The position numbers and the translations under genes are program-made. The notes under the pieces were generated by a model. The model saw only the letters and a list, made by a program, of their open reading frames with translations, was not told the DNA's origin and did no database searches. Below, piece by piece: positions 28,566 through 36,368 of a DNA stretch of 64,000 nucleotides. The stretch comes from Ustilago trichophora (Eukaryota > Basidiomycota > Ustilaginomycetes > Ustilaginales > Ustilaginaceae). The first letter of the stretch is position 1. Each line of letters starts with the position of its first letter. The stretch lies in the NCBI GenBank assembly GCA_900323505.1, contig OOIN01000003.1, forward strand, positions 1,488,001 to 1,552,000, written 5' to 3'.

Positions 28566-30878
28566 TCACTTTTTACCCTTCTTTCCACTCTTACCTTTAG
28601 CCGGACCACCGGCAGCTGCAGTCTTACTCTTCTTGTTCGCCTTCTGAACAGCAGCATACTTATCCAAAGTTTGCCATTTGATCTCCTCCCATTTGTCCTG
28701 CTGTTTGCCACCTTCCAAATCCAGACCCAACTTCTTCCACTCCTTGCCCACTTGAGCTCTCAACGCCTCTGCGATCTGCTTGCACTCTGCGGCTGGTTTG
28801 TTGCCAAACTCCTTCTCCGTTCCCAAGCCTTCGGCGAGATATGCCTGGAATTCATCCTCAAACACCGAGGGCGAATATTTGCGCATTCCCAGGTCGGTCT
28901 CGATGACCTTCTTGTTGGCTGCGGAAAGAGAGGCGTACTGATGGGTGACGAATGCTCGGTAGGGCGCAGAGAGGAAGTATAGCGCATGCAGCAGTTCGTG
29001 AGGCAAAGTCGAGTGCGCCTGGGATGCAACGCACGAGATGACATAGCTGATACTTGCAGCTTCTCCACTGTCGGCGTTGCGAGATGAAGCTCCTTCATAG
29101 GGAGAGATGGCACCCAGGTCTACCAGCAAGTCGAGAAGTTGATTTTCCTCAGCTGAGCAGTGGACAGCCCACCACTTGGGCGAATCTTCGTCCGCGCCGG
29201 TGGCTTCAAACATGGCTTCGAGCCACTCTTGAACACCTTGGCGGAGGGGGAAGTTGAAGCCTTGGTAGTTGCGACAGATTCGCTCGTCGGCCGCTTGCTG
29301 TAGAGTGAGGTAACTTTTGGCATTCGAGTCGGATTCGTAGAACGCCTCCATGCGAGCGAGGGCCGCATGCTGGAGTGCAGCAGTGGGGAAGAGGAGGGTG
29401 AGGACGGGAGGGTCGACGATGTGGCCGAAGAGAGGCTCTTCTTTCTGAGCATGGGCTTCTTTGGTTTCAGCAACATGAGAAGCGGCAGCAGTGGTGCTGG
29501 TAGGGGTGGCAGGAGCCGGTGTGGAGCTCGTCGAGGTACCTTGGGTGGAGACGGCAAATCCTGCTGCGGCTTGGGCGTTCGAAAGCGCTGCAGGAGTGGA
29601 CGAGCGAGGTTCTTGCCCGATAGTTGCGGTGGCAGGAGGCTGCAACGTCATTGTGGCAAGGTCCTGAGCTGTTTCAGCAACGACTGGGTCCGACGAGGCG
29701 GGTCCATTTTGCCCGTCAGACATGGTGGTATCGGGCTGCGGTAGTGAAGAAACAACGGGAGCTGTACTGTAGTCCGAGCTGGTTTCAGCGCGAGACGAAA
29801 CACTCATTCCAAGCCCGGCCAGCTCTTCCAATAACGTGTTGCGTCTCCTTGCGAGTGCCAGCTCAGCCTCCAGTCTTCTGATTTTCTCTTCCAGCTGCTC
29901 GTACGTAGGCTTGTTAGCAACAGGCGCAGGGGCAGGGGCAGGTGCAGGGGCAGGAGCATGCTTGACGAGGGGAGCAGCAGCCTGCCTTGACTGCTTTGCC
30001 TTCGCTGCAGGAGGTGGCGACGGAGTCGGAGACGGTACGCGCTCAGGAGAAGGGCTACAGACCATCTCATTGGGCCTCAACTTCTGCTTTCCATCCTTGA
30101 CGTTGGTCCTGCCACGGTCTGGAGCCGAAACCGAATTGGCGGGCCCGACACCGTTCGGTCCACGAACGAGCTCGATAGGGCCGTTGACGATTCGATTGTG
30201 GGATACAAGCAAGGACGCAGGATCGGTGTGGTCGGATGCGCGAATGTCGTCCCAGATCTTCTTCTTGTCGAAGGCTTTCAAGCCTGCGCTGAAGTCGAAT
30301 TCATCCGAGAGCGATGCGTTGGCGATGGCAGGGCTGCTTCCGCGTGAAATAGGGGTGTGGGATTGCTTCTTCTTTGCTGATTTGGGAGTTTGAGCTGCAG
30401 CAGGTTTCGGACGGGGAGAGCGAGAGGGGGTCGATGAGCGAGAGCCAGCTGGGTCGGAGCCTTGGAGAGGTGCCAAAAGGTGGTTTGCGTGATGCTGTTC
30501 TGTCGAAGAGACGGGATTGTCATTCGAACGGTTGTAAGACATGATTGCAGGGTCGACAAATGCTGGCGCTGCAGCTGGCTTGCCAGGCAGACCAATATGT
30601 TCGGAATCCCTATGCCTCTTTGGTTTAGCCTGGGACTTTACCGGAGTAGCAGCATCAGATCGAGGAGACTGTGCAGGAACTGGACTAGAGGAAGCAGGCT
30701 TGACAGCGGTGAGACTGGCAATATCGTTGCGACTGAGCACAGCGTGAGAGCCATCTTGCTTTTGAACGGTGAGTGTGCTGGTTGCTTGGTCGATGGAAAC
30801 GATCTTTGCTTGCAGGGACGAACTAGGCTGCGAATGCAGTGTAAGCTTGACGGTAAGTCCGATGAATTGAGACGACAT
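28566..30878 (-). CDS. EDC3-like LSm-FDF protein with C-terminal HExxH domain
   Basis: The 770-residue protein starts with an EDC3-type LSm domain (SQFIGLTVKLTL; KIVSIDQATSTLTV). A Ser/Pro-rich linker leads to an FDF motif, EFDFSAGLKAFDKKKIWDDI, near residues 191-210. EDC3 activates decapping by binding Dcp2 and building P-bodies. An (AP)n run and a short coiled coil (YEQLEEKIRRLEAELALARR) follow. The last 280 residues are not the YjeF_N Rossmann domain usual in EDC3: no glycine-rich GxxNNGGD-like motif is visible. Instead there is a folded-looking region with HELLH (H627, E628, H631) and DEFQAYL with E676, a possible zinc-peptidase-like set. The tail is Lys-rich. The frame opens at 30953, but the ATG at 30878 begins the LSm domain. 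Confidence 0.75.
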   Translation of the reverse strand: MSSQFIGLTVKLTLHSQPSSSLQAKIVSIDQATSTLTVQKQDGSHAVLSRNDIASLTAVKPASSSPVPAQSPRSDAATPVKSQAKPKRHRDSEHIGLPGKPAAAPAFVDPAIMSYNRSNDNPVSSTEQHHANHLLAPLQGSDPAGSRSSTPSRSPRPKPAAAQTPKSAKKKQSHTPISRGSSPAIANASLSDEFDFSAGLKAFDKKKIWDDIRASDHTDPASLLVSHNRIVNGPIELVRGPNGVGPANSVSAPDRGRTNVKDGKQKLRPNEMVCSPSPERVPSPTPSPPPAAKAKQSRQAAAPLVKHAPAPAPAPAPAPVANKPTYEQLEEKIRRLEAELALARRRNTLLEELAGLGMSVSSRAETSSDYSTAPVVSSLPQPDTTMSDGQNGPASSDPVVAETAQDLATMTLQPPATATIGQEPRSSTPAALSNAQAAAGFAVSTQGTSTSSTPAPATPTSTTAAASHVAETKEAHAQKEEPLFGHIVDPPVLTLLFPTAALQHAALARMEAFYESDSNAKSYLTLQQAADERICRNYQGFNFPLRQGVQEWLEAMFEATGADEDSPKWWAVHCSAEENQLLDLLVDLGAISPYEGASSRNADSGEAASISYVISCVASQAHSTLPHELLHALYFLSAPYRAFVTHQYASLSAANKKVIETDLGMRKYSPSVFEDEFQAYLAEGLGTEKEFGNKPAAECKQIAEALRAQVGKEWKKLGLDLEGGKQQDKWEEIKWQTLDKYAAVQKANKKSKTAAAGGPAKGKSGKKGKK

Positions 30879-31193
30879 TTCTGGGTCTATGTCTAGGTTG
30901 TGATGAGTAGGGTATGATGTTGAGAAGGTGGAGAGAAAGAAGAAAGGAAACATTCATTTCGAGGTTATGATGTCGTTTCAGCAAATATTTTTGTTCGAGT
31001 TTGCAATGTTAGAGTACAGATTTACGAAAGATCGGCGACTTTTTACACTTTTTGTGGAGTCAAAGGATGCACAGACGTCACTGAATGCCAAAACCTGAGG
31101 TCATCATCATTCACCACTCTCTCTCTCCTCCTATGCTAAGCTGTCGATTGGTGGACTGTTACCTCCCAACCATCACGGCCTACAATTCGACAT
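30879..31193. other. Divergent promoter of EDC3-like and Nudix genes
   Basis: A 315-base shared promoter region with a T-rich centre and a CT run near 31120. No clear element is recognised. Confidence 0.5.
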
Positions 31194-32095
31194 ATGTCTG
31201 CACGCTGCACCCTACGCCTTGCTAGAGTGCCATCACTTGCCACCTCTTCGCTCCGTCTAACAGCTCGACCCTCATTCTCCTGCTTTACCAACACACGCAC
31301 CTTCTCCACTTCCCCCATCTCTGGCGAGATCCAAGTCTTCTCTGCCAGCTCTCCGCCAAGCATGTCGTCTCAAAGCGCAAAGATCATCAAGACCGCTCCT
31401 TTGCAAGATTCGGAGGCCAAATGGGTGGGGCTTCGCTCCATCGAATGGGTCGATCCAACCGGCAAGGAACGTAAATGGGAGTCTGCCGACCGCAAAACAC
31501 GCAAAGGTGACGTCGATGCTGTCGCCATCATGACCATCATCCACCGTCCATCTTCTGAGCCCCATATCCTGCTCATCTCGCAGTACAGACCACCTGTGGG
31601 CAAAAGCTGCATTGAGATGCCCGCTGGGTTGATCGATGCAGGTGAAGAGGGTGATGAGGGCACCAACAGGGCTGCGTTGAGAGAGTTGGAAGAGGAGACT
31701 GGTTACGGAACGGACAAGGAAGGTGGCAAAGTCAAGATCGAGGAGACAACACCGACCATGTTCAACGACCCCGGACTGACGGGTGCCAACATGAAGATGG
31801 TAGTAGTCAACATTCAGTTGAAGGACGATTCGCCAGAGCCGGTGGCCAAACCAGAGGAAGGCGAGTTCATCGAAAAGTACCTGGTGCCTGTCAAGGGTCT
31901 TTATCAAAGTCTCAAGGGTGAGTTTGCACATTTCAAGTATGAAAGAATCTCTTATAGATATAGCAGACTGATACTGATGTTCTGTATCCCTCATCCCCAA
32001 CAGACTTCCAAGCAAAGGGTTTTGCCGTCGACGCCCGTCTAGCGCATCTCGCTATTGGTCTCGAAGTGGGTTCCGGCAAAATGGGCCGTTTGTAG
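31194..32095 (+). CDS. Nudix hydrolase, ADP-ribose pyrophosphatase (YSA1) type, two exons
   Basis: Exons 31194-31917 and 32004-32095 (GTGAGT...CAG) give 271 residues. The Nudix box is present: glycine in AGLIDAGEE, then RAALRELEEETGYG, with the RELxEExGY core. YSA1-type enzymes split ADP-ribose to AMP and ribose 5-phosphate. IEMPAGLID before the box and the strand LISQYRPPVGKSCIEMPAG fit this subgroup. The first 56 residues are Arg/Ser/Thr-rich with almost no acidic residue and include RTFSTSPISG, a typical mitochondrial cleavage region. A second ATG at 31362 (MSSQSAKII) would give a 215-residue cytosolic form of usual length. Splicing restores the conserved end FQAKGFAVDARLAHLAIG. Confidence 0.88.
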
Positions 32096-32251
32096 AGATC
32101 TCAACTTCTGTCAAAGAACACGTGGAGGTCAATATTTCGGGCTTCGTGCCAGCTGTGTGGCGAAATTATGTTCTAGGGTGTGTTTGTTGTGCTGTAGTGT
32201 TACATGGTAGAGTGATGGTGTTATGAGTTCTGAAAATCTTGTTGGTGGCTC

Positions 32252-33559
32252 TTAGTTGGGAGCACACTGCATGCCTGGCCCTTGGCCGCCCATATCATCA
32301 TAGTCCTCCCATCCGTCGTCGTCCATCTGCTGGCCCGGGATGCGTGCTCGGTTGCTACCGAACTGCTCGATCTTGGCAGGTGAGGGTTCGACCTGGTCCT
32401 CAATGGTCTCTGCTGTGGTCTCGAGGTCGGGCCTTGCTGGTGGGAGTGCGTTTTGCAGTGCCTCTCGGATGGCAGGGTCCGATGCAAGCTGGGCGTCGGT
32501 TGGGAAGTCGACCTCCCACTTGATGTACAAGTCTCCCTTGGTCTGGTTGCGATCGCGGTACTGTGGCATACCCTCTCCTTTAACCACGTCAACGTCTCCT
32601 GGCCTGGTGATCTTTGTCCTGGTCACCTTGATATGCCTTCCGTCCAAGTGTGTGAGCACTGTCCTTGAGAATCCCAACAATGCTTCCACCAGCGTCAATC
32701 GCACCGTGGTCATCAAATCGAGACCTTTGACCTCGAACGCCTCGTCCTTTTGCATCTTGAGCTCGATCAAGATGTCACCTGCCTTAACACCTGGTTCCTG
32801 GTCCGCAGCCTCTTTAAACACGATGCGCTGACCATCGACCATGCCCTTTTCGATCTCTACATCGAGCTTGGCTTTGGCCTTGGTAGTTTTTTCGCCCTTG
32901 CACTTTTTGCAGCGGTCCTTGTCACGAACCTTTTTGCCCTCACCTCGGCAGTCGGCGCACTCGACGTAGGATTGTGCGATCATGCCGTTCCCCATACTGC
33001 GCTGCTGTAGAACGGATCCTTTGCCGGAACATGTAACACATTCCTTTTCGGAAAGACCGGGTTTGGCACCGGATCCTTCGCAATGTGTGCAGATGACGTT
33101 TTTGGTGAGGTTGAAGTGGGCCGTTTTGCCCTTGTAGAGGTCGGCGAGGGTGACAGCGTATTCGATGATCGCATCTTCGCCTCTTGTTCGACGGGGGCGT
33201 CGGCCGCGGGGCATGCCGCCCATACCGCCCATACCACCCATACCACCCATACCCATTCCGCCGCCGAACATGCTAGCCAGGAAGTCGTCCATGTCTGGTG
33301 GCATGCCGCCCGCACCACCAGGCCCACCTGGGCCATCGTCACCGTATCGATCGTATGCGGCGCGTGAGTCTGGATCCGAAAGAGTCTCGTAGGCGTGGTT
33401 GATCTCGGCAAACTTTTCAGAGGCGACTGCGTGGTCAATGTCTGGGTTCTTGTCAGGGTGGTTGGCAAGTGATTGCTTGCGGTAGGCCTTTTTGATGTCT
33501 GCGGCAGAGGCGTCCGGCGCCACGCCAAGTAGGTCGTACAGATGCGTTGACTCGACCAT
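32252..33559 (-). CDS. Type I DnaJ (HSP40) co-chaperone, YDJ1-like
   Basis: The 435-residue protein has all type I parts. The J domain (residues about 6-70) carries HPD in LANHPDKNP, which stimulates Hsp70 ATPase. A Gly/Met-rich region of GMGGM repeats follows. Four CxxCxGxG zinc motifs (CTHCEGSG, CVTCSGKG, CADCRGEG, and CKKCKGE with the last Gly lost) span about residues 155-221. The substrate-binding C-terminal domains end with a tail MQCAPN. YDJ1 homologues are farnesylated at a C-terminal CaaX box; here the last four residues are CAPN, an atypical version. The frame opens two codons upstream at a GTG, so the ATG at 33559 is used. The location is cytosol and ER surface by homology. Confidence 0.93.
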   Translation of the reverse strand: MVESTHLYDLLGVAPDASAADIKKAYRKQSLANHPDKNPDIDHAVASEKFAEINHAYETLSDPDSRAAYDRYGDDGPGGPGGAGGMPPDMDDFLASMFGGGMGMGGMGGMGGMGGMPRGRRPRRTRGEDAIIEYAVTLADLYKGKTAHFNLTKNVICTHCEGSGAKPGLSEKECVTCSGKGSVLQQRSMGNGMIAQSYVECADCRGEGKKVRDKDRCKKCKGEKTTKAKAKLDVEIEKGMVDGQRIVFKEAADQEPGVKAGDILIELKMQKDEAFEVKGLDLMTTVRLTLVEALLGFSRTVLTHLDGRHIKVTRTKITRPGDVDVVKGEGMPQYRDRNQTKGDLYIKWEVDFPTDAQLASDPAIREALQNALPPARPDLETTAETIEDQVEPSPAKIEQFGSNRARIPGQQMDDDGWEDYDDMGGQGPGMQCAPN

Positions 33560-33953
33560 CGTCACTCAGGAATGTACGATAGGTGAAAGAAGATGGATCA
33601 CGAGGAGCTGTAGCAGAGTGACAGCTTTGTGAGTTGTTTGGCGAGAAGAAAGGAAGCCATGACCTCGAAACAAGAAGGACGTGCTTTGCGTTCTCCGTGC
33701 AGCAGCAGCGCACACAAAACTCAAAAATCTTCTCTCGCAACTGAGCCAACAACGTTGAAAAATTCACAGCTGCAGCGCCTTAAGAAGAAAACCATACACA
33801 CGACACACACTGCACCACCGCCCATGTGGAGGATTGAAGCAGTCTTCGTTCTTCCGACTTCCGCGATGCTCCGTCCAGCCATCAAGCGATCCTTTTCGAA
33901 GCGTTCGAGAAAGAGGATACTTTCAATGTATCGTTCACACAGAAGAGAAGCAT
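33560..33953. other. Promoter of the DnaJ gene and 3' flank of DcpS
   Basis: A TTCnnGAA inverted pair occurs at 33904-33911 with another TTC six bases earlier. It could be part of a heat-shock element 345 bases upstream of the DnaJ start, but the match is weak. Nothing else is recognised. Confidence 0.35.
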
Positions 33954-35158
33954 CTACGAATCTTGCCCGGGATACAATACAGTCCAGAGCTTGCTGTTGG
34001 TGCCCAAAGAGTAGCCGAGCGTGCGCTGCTTCATGTCGACGCCGAGTTTGAGCAAGTCTACCACGTCGTCTAGCAAATGCGCCTGTCCTACCACTGCGCC
34101 GGGATGTGAGGTGAAGCTCGATGCCAGGATGTGTACGTGCAAGTGACTGTGCGATACAAAACAAAATCGTGGTCAGCGATGTGTCTGTCTTTGATATAAA
34201 AGCGCGGTGTGAGCGAAACTTACTAGTAGCTGGGATGGTAGTGCAAGAAGCACCTCACATTGCCTTCTGCGCTTCCGTCCCTTCCTGTCAATCCGTACTT
34301 CTCAAACGCCACCCTACTGGCCTCCTTCTTGACCTTCTCCAGCATCTTTACATGATCCTTTGTCAAATCTCTCAAGCTCTTCAGCTCCCTGTTGTGGACA
34401 ATCGCCTGAATGTAGAGACTGGAAGTTGTCTTTTGATCCCACTTCAGATCGGGCACAATGACGAATCCAGTCTTTGGATCCGAATCCTCGAAGAGGATAC
34501 TTTCCACCTCCTTCTTGTGCTCCAAGATGTTATACACCCACTGTATGCGCGAAGGTGGGAACGACTCGATCCAAGGCAGCACCTTTTCCGTGTACATCTC
34601 TGGCGTTTCGTACACCATCACTTTGCGCTGGGCCGAGTACTTGTCGATATGCGTCTGTGTCGCCGGTCGGATCAGAGTGAGCTTCACGTCCGCATCGCTC
34701 CTCGTCACAGGTCCGAACCCAGGGCGATGGGACCAGGCCATAAGCCAAGTGTAGATGTCGTTTTGACCCAGATCTGTCAATGCGTCGAAAACAATGTTGT
34801 TTCCGAGCCGAGTTGTTTCTCTAATGTATTCGTCGGTGAGCTTGGATCCCTCCGGCTTGGCCTGGTCCTTCTCGATGTAGCGGATGGGATGGTTGGATGG
34901 GTCGCTGAGGGCCTCAAACAACTTTTCGGAGAAGTGTGTCCTCTCGACGATCAGGATTGCCTGTTCAGTCGACTGTGAGCCATCAGAGGCGGTGATGGTG
35001 AACTCGCCGAGCAGGTTGGCTGACTTCAGTTTGGGATCCTGATCCAAGATTTGCGTCAGCTTGAAGCCGTCCAAGACCTCGCTGTCTGGGAGCTGAGGCT
35101 CATTTTTGAGTTCGGCATCTAGCTCGTCGAAGGGCGAAGAGGTGAGCGGAGCTGCCAT
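33954..35158 (-). CDS. Scavenger mRNA-decapping enzyme DcpS, two exons
   Basis: Exons 34224-35158 and 33954-34146, with intron GTAAGT...CACAG, give 375 residues. The N-terminal swapped domain includes NLLGEFTIT. The central part has IRYIEKDQAKPE. The C-terminal HIT domain has WLMAWSHRPGFGPVTRS-like and DLKWDQK segments. The intron cuts the codon just before the histidine triad; splicing gives HYHPSYYHLHVHILA, whose HLHVHI is the HIT active site with the central His as nucleophile. DcpS hydrolyses the m7GpppN cap dinucleotide left after 3'-5' mRNA decay. The unspliced frame would stop before the triad and be inactive. It is divergent from the next gene, 280 bases away. Confidence 0.92.
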
Positions 35159-35438
35159 GACGAACGGCGCTGACAGAAGGGGTGGTCGAAAGAAGATGGT
35201 GTGCTGAGGCGCAGGAGCAAGTCACTTGAGCTAGAATCGAGACTTGACGCAGGGTCCAAGCACAAGAAGAAAGGTGCTCAAGCTGCTGTGAGTGATTTCT
35301 CAGCTCCGACTTCCGCCCTTTTTTTCTTGTTCTTCTTCCTCCACTTTGGTAAGCTTCGTCTCGTCCTTCCAACGTAGACCTTCTCTTCCTCTTCTCCTCG
35401 TGTTCAACACCTCATTTGCTCAGCATCACTTCGTCAAT

Positions 35439-36295
35439 ATGGGCTCATCGTCATCCAAACCTGCTCGCAAGCTCGGGTCGGAAGTTGCATCTTCTGTCTC
35501 CCGCGCTGTGCCCTCTGCTGCCAAACCTTCTGCCAACCCTACCCCCGCACCTTCTGCGAATGCTCGTGTCCCACCCACGGAATACGGAGCATCCACAGCC
35601 CAGCAAGCTTCTCAGTATGCCCCTTCAGGATCTACTCGCAGAGAACAGGAGACTCAAAGACAGCAGCAACAGGCGAGCGAGACCAAATCCGCCGACATTA
35701 TGCGCGACGCTTACGACCCACAGTTCCTCCAAAACCTCTCCAGATTAGGGCAGGTAAAGGTGCCTAAGAACGCCACGAATTACCAGCCTGTAAGTGCCTC
35801 CCAAAACTTCCAACAATCTCCTTTGGGAGTCTGATTGACCGATACTGACCTCCACTTTGATACTTCTTGCGTGCGATGACGTGAACGCAGACCGATCAAA
35901 TGCTGCGCATCCTCGAAGCGCGCGAAAAAGCCACTTTGGACAACATCAACTCTGCCGACTTCCTCTCTTCCTCTTCTTCCTCTTCCGCCCCAGCAAAGAC
36001 TCCATCCGGCCCACCTCGAATCTCAGCAAACACAATCACCCTCCTTCTCGACGATCGTAAGCACTGTGAGACACGAAAGGACCTCGAACGTCTTGCTTTC
36101 GAATACGATCTCCCTCTCGAAACCATTGAGACCTTGGCAAAGTACTACAACTCCCCCACCATGGGCGAAGAAGTGCGCGACGAAACCGAGGAGATCAAGC
36201 AGGAAGACCAGGCAAATAGACAGGAAGAAAGGGCACCGCCAAAAGTAAGGGCTGTCTGGGTCGAGCCAAAGCTGCAGAATCAGATTTCTGCTTGA
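35439..36295 (+). CDS. Possibly N-myristoylated protein of unknown function, two exons
   Basis: Exons 35439-35789 and 35891-36295 (GTAAGT...GCAG, phase 0) give 251 residues. I do not recognise the family by name. The start MGSSSSKPARK is a textbook N-myristoylation sequence: Gly2, Ser5-6, and Lys/Arg at 7 onward. A Ser/Pro/Ala-rich linker follows, then DAYDPQFLQNLSRLGQV. The second exon begins TDQMLRILEAREKA and contains the conserved-looking helices ITLLLDDRKHCETRKDLERL and YDLPLETIETLAKYYNSP. An acidic segment and a short C-terminus close it. The protein probably attaches to a membrane, which is inference from the N-terminus. The conserved second half suggests a real fungal family. Confidence 0.8.
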
Positions 36296-36368
36296 AAAGT
36301 TGGATGCAATGCGATGCAGTAATATACACCTTGAAATCTTGACAAGCCGAGTTGCGATCTAGTCTTGT

